A DNA stretch of 64,000 bases from Theristus sp. LFF4_11 (taxonomy: Eukaryota; Nematoda; Chromadorea; Monhysterida; Xyalidae). Shown here piece after piece: positions 1 to 9,244 of this stretch. How positions within the stretch are numbered: position 1 is the stretch's first letter; each line of letters starts with the position of its first letter. The notes under the pieces were generated by a model. It had not been told where the DNA came from and ran no database searches. It saw only the letters and a program-made list of their open reading frames with translations. A program made the translations under genes and the position numbers. The stretch is from contig JASANC010004736.1 of the NCBI GenBank assembly GCA_030248135.1, positions 1-64,000 of the forward strand. Reading direction: 5' to 3'.

Positions 1-987
1 TGTCTCGGATCGGAGTATTGGATTCTGCTGTTTGCGTCGGCTCTTTCGACCACAGGCCTCTACTGCAGCAGTCCACATGTCTTCACGAATTCTCACCCAG
101 CTCAAATCATCATTGGTCGCAATCACGTCTAAGCGGCTTTTGAATTTGTCTCTCACTGCATCATCGCCGAGTCGCTCGACGTCAATCAGCGGCGCGCCCG
201 ACGCCCTTCTCTGGGTCCGCGGGAATTGGAGATGGCACTTGGCAACGACCAGCGCATGGTCCGAGTCCACGTGGGTGCGCCAGCAACTCCTGACGTCCGT
301 GATGCACGCCCGCCATCGTCTTGCGATCAGCATACGATTGTCCGTTCGGTAGTCGATGCGTCGCCGTCTTGCGCTTGCTGTGCTGAAATGTGGTGGACGA
401 CAGCACAAAGCCGTTATTTTCCGCAAAAGTCACCAAACGCTGACCGTTATCGGTCCGTTTATCGGAACGGACACCGTGCTGCGCGCCGACGCTACGCTCG
501 AGTGGTGACAGCGGCCCCACGGCTGCGTTCAGGTCACCCGCGATCAGCACCACGTCGCCCGATGACGCCAGCGTGACGGAATGCGCCAGCTCTCGATAGA
601 ACGTGTCCTTGACCTCGGCATCGTGCCCCTCATGCGGCGCGTACGCGACAACGAGGAACAAGCCTCGCCGTCTTTTGCTGCCGGACCGCACGCCCATGTA
701 CGTGTTGAAGCGAGCGCACGCCACCCTGTCGCTGACTGGAATGATGGCCGCCAGCGACCCCTCAGCGCGCTCGCTGATCAGGAAGCCAACGCCAGAGTGG
801 TGATTTGTATTGTCATTGCTATTGAATGTTATCAATCTGTAGTTGCGTTCGCCTAGCAGGTCGGAAACCTGCTCATATGTTGTTGGCAGCCGTGTTTCGC
901 TAACGCACGCAATGTCTATTCGATGCTCAGTTGCGTCCTCCGCAAGGACCGCTGCTGTATGTCCGATGTGAGCGCACGGCAATCACC
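1..987 (-). pseudogene. LINE fragment, APE-type endonuclease domain (copy 0)
   Basis: On the minus strand this encodes the endonuclease part of the same LINE found whole at 12.2-15.5 kb and 33.8-37.0 kb. The fragment runs from the linker before the reverse transcriptase (cut by the window edge) to the beginning of the endonuclease. Visible endonuclease motifs are the SETRL strand, VVAYAPHEGHD and the GDLNAAVG loop, which reads GDLNKAVG in the other copies. A frame break lies downstream of the GDLN loop, in the stretch that reads QIDHMLIARRW in the other copies. It keeps 11 bases near 945 that both longer copies lack, so it is not simply derived from either. It stops abruptly at about 987 against an unrelated inverted repeat. 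Dead remnant, no product expected. Confidence 0.85.
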
Positions 988-1186
988 ACGAAAATTTCTC
1001 GTGCACACAGTGTATCTGTGGATTGTCTGCCTGTGTGCCGCAGAAAAAATCTCAGCTCCTTTTATGTTCACAGAGCGAGGCAAAGTAAGTTTGGAATTTA
1101 CGCGCGAGCGACAGACGGGCCATATTATGCCTGCATCCGCTGTCCGCTCCGCTCCCGCTTCGCTAGCGAATGGGCATGATTTTTAA
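988..1186. repeat. Inverted-repeat arm, left (pairs with 2,704-2,910)
   Basis: This stretch reappears in reverse complement at 2,704-2,910 with scattered mismatches; shared blocks include GGAGCTGAG, GCATAATATGGCCCGTC and AGCGGATGCAGGCATAA. The two arms enclose kelch-like copy 0. They could be the long terminal inverted repeats of a foldback element that captured the locus, or two inverted insertions. No target duplication could be fixed. Confidence 0.7.
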
Positions 1187-1320
1187 AATGTGCAGTTTTG
1201 TTGTTGTTTTTTACTTTTTAACGTTCAGAACTTTTCTATCAAGCATTGGCGCAAAACATGAGATGGCGCATACGATCAAACATGTTATATCCACACAAAA
1301 CGCTGTGTCAGGGAACATAC

Positions 1321-2650
1321 ATGTGCGTGCCATCGGAGGCCATGCCGTGGGTGTATCGTGCCGTGCGCATGTCTGCCAGACGGTGCCACTTCCATTTGGC
1401 ACCGTCAACGTGGTACGCCAGTCGATGCGTCACTCGTAACGTGAGCCAACCACCGTGCACTTTGCGAACGCCGCCAGTGACGAACAGCTGACCCTGCATG
1501 GTTTGAGTGCTAATGTGTTCTGCAATTGTGCTCTCTTTATCGAATGACTGGAGAATCAAGAATCAAACATCAATCAGGTATACAAGCGCACGTTAGTCAC
1601 ACGTAATACTCTGGAAAAGTGTCGGTGTATTCATTTAGTTAGGTTACATCTGGTTTTGAAAAGAAGCGCTATTACTGAATATCATATTTTTTTCATTTTT
1701 CTCTGTGGTTGAGTGCCATAAAAATTCTAAGTGATTGAGTGCCAGGAGTGTGGCGTCTCCGAGCGGCTTGCACAAAACAAACACAGTGTACCATTCAATA
1801 TCGTCCACCAGAACTTATAAATGACTTTATTTGAAAAAAACACACACTCCAAAAACTATACATTTACAACACTTACTTTATTGAACACAATGAACTGACC
1901 TGGTGCACGGCAGCGGCGTGTCGATCCAGGCTCAGCTTTGGCGCCTGTGTGAAATTGACGCGAATCAGCGTCCAGTTCGCCGCGTGGTCGTCAGCCGGTC
2001 GCTGCTCGCACGACCGGTCGCCGCCATAACTGGTATACTCGCAATCATCTTTAGAGCAACATCCGCATGCAATGAACACGTTCCACTGTGCCAGGTAGTC
2101 CGTCGATGTTTCTATAGATCTGGTCATTTGCAACGGCGGCACGTCACGCGTCACCCACGTCTGCGAGCGCACATTGAACACGTGACTTTTGCGTGTGTGG
2201 CGAACTGGGGAATATTGAGAACACTGGCGAATGGGATGTGACACAACAAATGGCGTCTGGTGACCAGAGCATTTAATCTTGATAGCGGTTGCAAAACAAA
2301 TATCCTATCCTAAGGAAGCATATCCTAAGGCGAGACGCGAGACGCGAGACGCATATCCTAGTCTGCTCGCCCCAAGAAATTTTCTGTCAATGCCACATGG
2401 ACAGTTTGGGCAGAAGGAATGAAACACACTGGTTCAAATATGCTCGCTTGGAGCGTTGTACAATGTAAGTCACACTTACACTCAATCAGCATCACTTCGT
2501 TGTTGCCGTTCAGTGCCGCACCGACCATTGCTTTTCTGATGACGGTGTGGTTGGCAATCACCTCCAGTGACTCTGACCGACCGTCGAGACACAAAAGTCG
2601 CATGGGTTGGGGAGAACGAAAGTAGTTTTCAACAATCAGCACTTCGATCG
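1321..2650 (-). pseudogene. Kelch-like gene fragment, copy 0
   Basis: Minus-strand relic of the kelch-like family seen whole at 9.2-11.8 kb. Three exons can be placed by alignment with the other copies: 2,480-2,650 (IEVLIVEN... CLDGRSESLEVIANHT), about 1,900-2,277 (HVFNVRSQTWVTRDVPPL, Cys-rich, ending DRHAAAVHQ) and 1,321-1,493 (GQLFVTGGV... WHRLADMRTARYTHGMASDGTHMY). The first starts after TTTTCAG, the second is followed by GTCAGT and the third by GTATGT. The third is a textbook kelch blade with the GG pair, a W and the R..HGMA segment; it is 12 bases longer than in the other copies, in frame. The last two exons of the family, for the final blades, are absent, so the fold would be incomplete. 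Either a pseudogene or a diverged paralog with its 3' part lost. Confidence 0.7.
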
Positions 2651-2703
2651 CTGAAAATGGTTGGAGTCGAAGTTTCACAGAGAAAACGAATACAAGTACT
2701 GTA

Positions 2704-2910
2704 TCATGCCCATTCGCGAGCGAAGCGGACAGCGGATGCAGGCATAATATGGCCCGTCAGTCGCTCGCGCAAAAATTCTAAACTTAATGTGCCTCGCATT
2801 GTGAACATAAAAGGAGCTGAGAATTTTTTCTCCTGCACACAGGTAGATAATCCATAGATACGCTGTGTGCGCCAGAAATTTTTTTGTGGCGATCTTCTAC
2901 ACACGCTGTG
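2704..2910. repeat. Inverted-repeat arm, right (pairs with 988-1,186)
   Basis: Reverse complement of 988-1,186 with scattered mismatches. It begins right after AGTACTGTAT in the first intron of kelch copy 0. At the same base in copies A and B a different element (mariner end) begins instead. Confidence 0.7.
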
Positions 2911-3286
2911 TGCGCATAACATCGATTCTGAATGGGCTGTTACTTATTCTTCTCCCTCCTTTTTTTCGGCTATGTCATAAAATGTGTACGCGGTTTCAGC
3001 GATATAAAGAAAATTTTGACTGTTATGATAAAAACATTTTCTAAATCTTCGGGATTTTCAAATTTCGCATTCATTTTTTTCCGATGCTTCCCAAGGCTCA
3101 AAATTTAGCTTGTTTGTACAAAATTACAAAAAAGGGTTATTTTGAAGTGTATTTGCGATTTCTGCGCGTGAAACAAACCGTTATTTGACAAATAAGAAAG
3201 TTTCCAGGGGTAACCAACAACGGATAGTTTAAATTTGACTTTTATTTTTTGAAAAAAATTTTAAAGGAAAAGCAGTTAAATAACCA
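2911..3286. other. AT-rich spacer, no gene seen
   Basis: AT-rich sequence without splice-compatible coding potential or recognisable repeats; it leads into the satellite array. Confidence 0.6.
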
Positions 3287-3840
3287 AAGTCGTGACGATT
3301 TCGGGCGAATCGGCCGTGGAAATTGGCGAAATCGGTCCAAAACCAAAAAATGAGAAACTAGTGTAGTCCGGGGTAATTCAATGCGCGGATCACGAATTTT
3401 GAATTAGTTTTCTTATGTGAGCACTCTATATACTGAATCGTGACGATTTCGGGCGAATCGGCCGTAGAAATTGGCGAAATCGGTCCAAAAACAAAAAAAT
3501 GAGAAACTGATGTAGTCCGGGGTAATTCTATGCGCTGATCACGAATTTTGGGTTTGTTTTCTTATGTGAGCAACTGTAGATGCTGAATCGTGACGATTTC
3601 AGGCGAATTGCCGTAGAAATTGGCGAAATCGGTTCAAAAACAAAAATGAGAAACTGGTGTAGTCCGGGGTAATTCAATGCGCTGATCACTTATTTGGATT
3701 AGTTTTGTGAGCACTCTACACACTGACTGAATCGTGACGATTTCGGGTGAATCAGCCGTAGAAATGGCGAAATGTAGCACAGGCGAAATGGGTCCAAAAC
3801 AAAAAAATGAAAAACCTGTGTTGTTGCCGAATGCAAAGTT
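3287..3840 (+). repeat. ~148-bp tandem repeat (satellite), about 3.7 units
   Basis: The anchor CGTGACGATTTC recurs at 3,291, 3,439, 3,589 and 3,733, spacings of 148, 150 and 144. Each unit carries GGCGAAATCGGTCC-like and GTAGTCCGGGGTAATTC blocks (the last unit has drifted). Units are diverged by substitutions and small deletions, so the array is old or slowly homogenised. Confidence 0.9.
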
Positions 3841-4184
3841 CAGAAGAATGTGTGCCCAACGAATTGTGAATTTGGTCCGACTTCGGGGCTTATGTAAAAG
3901 TCAGAATATTACCTAAAAGTATCTAAAAATGCGGGAGACGCATAAAAAAGATGGAAATGTGGACTAATAGGTGTAAGCAGTGAGAAACTTGGCTCGACAA
4001 CTCTTTTCAAGTCTCTGATGTGGTACACACGGATACAGGTACATAAGAGCCATATTTTTGCGCCGTTTATTCATTATTTCGGTTGCACATGGCAACCCTC
4101 GTACTCGTGCATTATAGACAAATGAAACTTTCACATTTGCGATATTTCGGAGATATCAGCTACACACATCAGCAGAACGTAATT
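3841..4184. other. Spacer, no gene seen
   Basis: Tail of the satellite followed by AT-rich sequence. No ORF with recognisable content. Confidence 0.5.
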
Positions 4185-4640
4185 TTTAATAATATGGTTG
4201 TTCAGAATACGTTACTTTTTTATCTTTTCAGTTTAAAATCAAAAAGGTTTGGTATCGATTAACCCACATACGCTCGGGTCAATTTGCTAGTTACAGAAAA
4301 AACTCGATGGGTACCCTACTCGACGGCGTTCTGTACGCTTTTCTGGGTTAGTCCTGGCTAAAAACATCGCATAAAATTCTAACAACAACAAGTGAAGCTT
4401 ACCCATTGACCCATTGTCCGGCCCAAGCTGTCTCTTGAATTGGGCGCCAACTAAAAATTTATGGAGTAGGGCAAGCAATGATGGAAAGTTTCAAAGTTTT
4501 CAGAATCAAAAACCAACCGGACACTGACGGCGGCAGCATTGAGAGTGCAAAAAACAGAAAAATCATTGTTGCGGTTTGTTCTGCAAAGAGTTTAAAATTT
4601 TAAAAATTGAAATAAACTAAACTTTCAATGTTACAAACTC
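4185..4640 (+). repeat. Dispersed repeat shared with 15,720-16,170 and 37,250-37,710
   Basis: Closely similar to the sequence about 230 bases downstream of the LINE in both segmental duplications, including GGCAGCATTGAGAGTGC. It contains one copy (4,303-4,378) of a ~75-base dispersed motif beginning CTCGATGGG and including GACGGCGTTCTGTACGC. Confidence 0.8.
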
Positions 4641-5430
4641 ATACGATTTTTGCGCAGTTCCAAGGCTGTAAAGGGTAAAGGTATGTAAATGCTCAGCCAA
4701 GGTTAAAAAAATAGTTTTCGCAAGGACAAACATACCTGCAGGTAATGCTGTGAAACCAGCAGAAAATATTGTCAGGTCCATACAACGACCGTGCCAACAA
4801 TTCCTAATGTTTCAACGCTAAACAGTTCTTTTATTTCACCAACTACAACCCTTATCTACTGTTTTATAATAGCTAAACAATCTGAAACACATTGGTTGAT
4901 TCATGTCTGCGTTTTCGTATGTGTGTGTCTGCCTTTGTGTGTTAAATCAGATTCTTCGCTTTGACAATAAAACAAATAAAGTATTCGTCTTGTGCCGGTT
5001 TTTAACCGCCTGACGCCTACAAATAAAGGCGTTTGGGCGAACAAGGCGTCCAGGCGAACAAGGCGTACAAGGCGTCTGGGCGAACAAGGCGACATAGGCG
5101 ACTCACTCACTGGGCCCCAATAGGCACCAGTGCCGGTGAACGGTCTCGCTTGTGTCGGACCTGTGTTGTTTTTGTGCAAAGTCACAACCAATGGCGCTGG
5201 CTACGTCTGTTGTCTCTACTCTGAAAGCTCAGCATGTGTGTACCCAGACGGATCATGTGGCAGATGGTCCGCATCTAGGTCGACATGTGAGTGCCCTGTC
5301 AGACCAGGTGGCAGATGGTCTGCAGTTTGGTACGTCGACCCAACGTGGGGTCCCGCCTAAGCTGGTTCCGGCTTCGGTGTCTAGAGATACAACGGTCTCA
5401 GTGGCAGTGGGGCCCCGTGTTGTATCACAA
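4641..5430. other. Unassigned region with short tandem repeats and a weak ORF
   Basis: At 5,028-5,100 a GGCGAACAAGGCGTC-like unit of about 15-18 bases repeats four to five times. At 5,250-5,325 a CAGATGGTC/GTGGCAG unit is duplicated. An ORF on the plus strand (5,152-5,466) spans these and has an internal peptide duplication (HVADG and QVADG), but resembles nothing I know. More likely degraded repeat than a gene. Confidence 0.4.
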
Positions 5431-6990
5431 TATGCACGATCCGCTGTGTTTGTGTTTGTTTGCTGAAATATAGAGAAACGAAAAATCTTTTTGTTTTCAA
5501 AAATTTACAAATTCTGCATTTAACACGAATACATGTAGCGTTGACACAAGAAAACTAAGATCATTTGCGTATTTTTGGGTCCACCCACTGACCAGCGGGC
5601 GCTCCGCACCTTCCAAGGTGTATCGTGGGAGGCGTTGGTTCGGTTGCTGCGGTTGCTCTACAAAGCAATGAAAACTGGTCGCTCTCTGGTTTAAAACAGT
5701 TACAGGACCGGCGTGTGTCAAAGAAATGGACGTATTTTTCAAATTATAAACCATTACTTACAAAAGATAAAACCGGACAAGTTTTTCCAAACTGAAAATA
5801 AGAACAATTCATGTGGTGAGTCCGCTGTTCAGTGGGTGGGTGCATGAAAACTCGAATGATTTTATTTTCTGTGGCCAACGTTATTGTATTCTAGTTGAAT
5901 GCAGAAACAGTGACTTTTTGACAACAAAAAGTTTTTTTACAGTTTTCATGCTTCAGCAAACAAATACAAGGCGACTCGTGCACACACTTTGCTTATTCAC
6001 AGCATTCCCTGCAGGGTTGAACTGTTGGTCTTTGCGCGAACAACAAACAATTACACATTTTCACAACCAATCAATCACTCTCGCGGCCTAGGTGGTAGTG
6101 GATCAGACTCGTTGTCTGTGCGTTCCGGAGATCTAGCCTCGCCGAGGGAGGCACTGAATGACAGAGAAAGCTCCATGGACGCCCACTCGACGGCATTCTG
6201 TACGCTTTTCTGGGTTAGCCCTGGCTTAAAACATCGCCTAAAATCACCGTTGCTTCGCTCGTTCGTTCGTTTTTAGACCGAATGCCACGCACAGTTGTGA
6301 CCGGCCATGCCGTGACTTGATGGTAATTTGTTTCATGATGAATTAAAATATTGCTGCAAAAAGTGCCCAAATGAAGAAAATTTTATCCAAAACTAAAACT
6401 TGATTCAACTCATTTTATTTTGATTTCAGAGAATAAAACAAGCAAACGCACGTGAGACCCCACAAGATAAAAGTTTCCAAAAAATATCTAATGATTTCAA
6501 CCACAGGTTTCAAGACAGAGACCGAAAAGCAGGTTTATCCGTTAGAAACAAAAAAACGCATTATTAAAATAGTTCCAACGTGTCAGACACCAATTGTAAT
6601 TATTTGAATTGTGGACATATGTGTAACCACCAGTTTCTGGCTAAAACAGAAAATTAAAATTGACTAAAATAATTAAAAATAGAAAAAAGAATTTTAAAAG
6701 CGGAAAGCGTTATTTACAGCCAGCGGAAGCAAAACTGAAAAAACGTTTTTGTTGTCAAAAAGTTTGAAAACAAGTAGTTATTGCGATTGTTTTGTTCGTC
6801 ACTTTTTTAAATTCTCAGAACATCGTGGTTTCATGCCAATTATTTTTTTGCTGCAGTCTGTTTTATGGAGGAGCCAGTTTTTTAAGGAGCCCGATCACGC
6901 AATAAGTGGACAAATTTTTGTTGTTCTTGATGATTTGTTGCGTGTGAACTTTTAAGAATCTTACATCTGAATGGGCGGCTTTTTTAAAGG
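5430..6990 (+). repeat. Repeat block homologous to 37,815-39,840
   Basis: Collinear with 37,815-39,840 apart from small indels and one 0.44-kb insertion present only there (37,911-38,352). At about 5,521 the sequence reads across the insertion point uninterrupted, so this copy is the empty site. A ~75-base dispersed motif lies at 6,171-6,244. No recognisable gene. Confidence 0.85.
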
Positions 6991-7019
6991 CCCGTTCACA
7001 CTGACGTATATATCATACG

Positions 7020-8146
7020 TACAGGGTGTCCCAAAAAAAAACATAACAAAAGTAAATGGCTCGTGCGGCCCACTGGTTGCATGTCAAGCCATGAAATTTG
7101 AAACACTTATAGAACTAAGGTGCACATTTTTTGTGTTCAATTTTTGTCCCAAAATTCCACTTTTTCAATCATATTTCAGCGGAAATTCGTGAAAACTCAA
7201 AAATCACCAAAATTCAGCATTTTGACTCAGGATAAACATCATTGTCGTCATCGAGATTTTAATTTGGCAGTGGCACAAGTTTATCTTCAGCTGCATCTTC
7301 ACTGACGTCATCGTGTTCATCCTCTCGGACCTTCAGTTTCAGTTTTCTCAGTTGCTCGATTTGTTTTCCATTGTTTTCAATGAACGCCGACATTCGATGT
7401 TTGAAACTTTGACGATCACCTTCTGATACAGCGTCCGATCATCGTTGATTTCTTGCATCCGTTGCGAATTTTGCTCTTGAAATCGTCGACACTGGTGGGC
7501 GCCGAACGGTACACAATTTTCTTCAGGTGACCCCTAAGTCAAGAGGAAAATCAAACAAGTGCGCAACTGGCTGTTAGCGTCGTTCGGCGAATCTGCCGCA
7601 GGAGCAGAACTGATTGGCAAACGAGGACTCTGGACCTGAAGCTCTTGACTTCTGGGTTTGGGGCATCAGAAAAAAATTGTGTACCGTATGGCACCCACCA
7701 TTGCAGCGGTGTGCAAGAAATCAACGATGATCGGACGCTGTATCAGAAGGTGATCGTCAGTTTCAAACATCGAATGTCGGTGTTCATTGAAAACAATGGA
7801 AAACAAATTGAACAACTGAGAAAAATAAAACTGAAGGTCCGAGAGGATGAACACGATGACGTCAGTGAAGATGCAGCTGAAGATAAACTTGTGCCACAGC
7901 CAAATTAAAATCTCGGTGACGACAATGATGTTTATCCTGAGTCAAAATGCTGAATTTTGGTGATTTTTGAGTTTTTACGAATTTCTGCTGAAAAAAACAT
8001 TGAAAAAGCGGACATTCGGGATAAAAATTGAACACAAAAAATGTGCACCTTAGTTCTAAAAGTGTTTCAAATTTCATGGCTTGACATGCAACTAGTGGGC
8101 CGTACGAGCCATTTACTTTTGTTATGTTTTTTTGGGACACCCTGTA
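7020..8146. mobile_element. Mariner-type foldback element, 1.12 kb
   Basis: Begins TA-CAGGGTGTCCC and ends GGGACACCCTG-TA, the terminal sequence and TA target duplication typical of Tc1/mariner elements. The two halves are long inverted repeats of roughly 450 bases each, so the element folds on itself almost end to end. Both arms contain the same coding remnant, related to the C-terminal tail of a mariner-family transposase. There is no catalytic DDE domain, so it is non-autonomous. A sister element sits at 30,726-31,839. Confidence 0.85.
7645..7908 (+). pseudogene. Transposase C-terminal tail remnant in right arm
   Basis: Plus-strand frame containing INDDRTLYQKVIVSFKHRM, then an acidic tail. 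It matches the tail of mariner-family transposases (LKxxVY... I..I....L..V...F..R). The sister element reads GYLKEIVYRSAPNIFDNLK just before it. The inverted arm repeats the same peptide on the minus strand around 7,280-7,480. The catalytic core is absent and no protein is expected. Assignment rests on motif spacing only. Confidence 0.55.
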
Positions 8147-8414
8147 CATATATACGGCACGGCACGGGACGTCACGCCACGTCTTCGTTCATGTGTTCAG
8201 TGCAAAAAACGGGTAATACGATCCCGTACGGCGCGTCACGTGTTACGGTTTGCGCTCGTTCATGCAGACGTACGGCGACGTGCGTCAACGAACGTCGGCA
8301 TACGTCTGGTATGAACGAAGACGTGCCGGGCCGGGCATGGCCGTATAAACCCGACGTCACTTTACAAACTTCTCAAAAGTGAGGCACGGCCCCGCTCATA
8401 ACATTTCTGATTTT
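8147..8414. repeat. GC-rich imperfect palindrome beside the mariner element
   Basis: ACGTCTTCGTTCAT near 8,179 pairs with ATGAACGAAGACGT near 8,310, and ACGTACGG-like words recur on both sides. Base composition is far richer in CpG-like words than the flanks. Together with GGCCCGTTCACACTGACG at 6,990 it may be the other half of a short inverted-repeat element that the mariner element split. Confidence 0.5.
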
Positions 8415-8800
8415 GATGTGAAAAATTACGGAATTGTTGATAAGAACACGCAGATGTCATTTTCAATTTGTTCGGTTGTATTGTGCTTTTTTACTTTTTT
8501 TGCATCACAACACCAACCCACTGGCCGGTGGGTGAAGAACCTTGAATAAAAATCCAACTTCAATTCTGAATTTCAGAAACAAAACATCCAGTAAAGCTGG
8601 ACCGAAAAGGGAGAGCAGCTGATTTTTGTTACGTGTAAAAATCTTTTTACAAATCAAAAATTAGGATTTTCAATTTTTATGATGAAATTTCAATCAGACC
8701 CAACCCTACCCAATGAAAAATGTGTGATAAAACCACAGTACACAGATCCGATTTGTAATCATTCAAATGTGATGATTACACCGGCAGACGCGAACGCGTA

Positions 8801-9079
8801 TTGTTAATCGAGTTATACGTCAATGAAAAAGCTTGTTCTTGTGAACATCGAAGTAAAGTTACTGACACCCTCGTTTTAGATGTACAGAATGCACACACGC
8901 AAATAGGCAAAAACCTCGAAACCAAAAAATATATACCGGTAGTTTGCACCGCTCCTTCAAAAGTCGACAGTAACTTAAGTTACCACTTGTACATCAGTCA
9001 AAATGGCAAGCAAAACCCGTTTTTTGTCATCGAAATGAAATCAGTCAGGCAGGAGTCAGCAGAAAGTTTAAAAGTCTGA
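8801..9079 (+). CDS. Hypothetical small ORF kept in both duplication copies
   Basis: A 92-codon plus-strand ORF downstream of the kelch-like gene, not recognised. The twin at 29,214-29,489 differs by one deletion of exactly three bases (SYHLYISQ against SYHYISQ) and two amino-acid changes, so the frame survives in both. There is no signal peptide or known motif, and the first codon is not ATG (TTG). It may be an exon, part of a repeat, or chance. Confidence 0.2.
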   Translation: MLIELYVNEKACSCEHRSKVTDTLVLDVQNAHTQIGKNLETKKYIPVVCTAPSKVDSNLSYHLYISQNGKQNPFFVIEMKSVRQESAESLKV

Positions 9080-9244
9080 ACGTTTTCAAAATTCAAACAA
9101 ACTGACAACTGTTTAAAAAACAACCACGCTTATTTCTTGAGTTGGGTTGAACCATACCTACTACTTCTGAAACACCCTGTAGAAAACTCACAATCAACAG
9201 ATATTCACAATAAAAACACGAAACTAAAAATCACGATAAAAACG

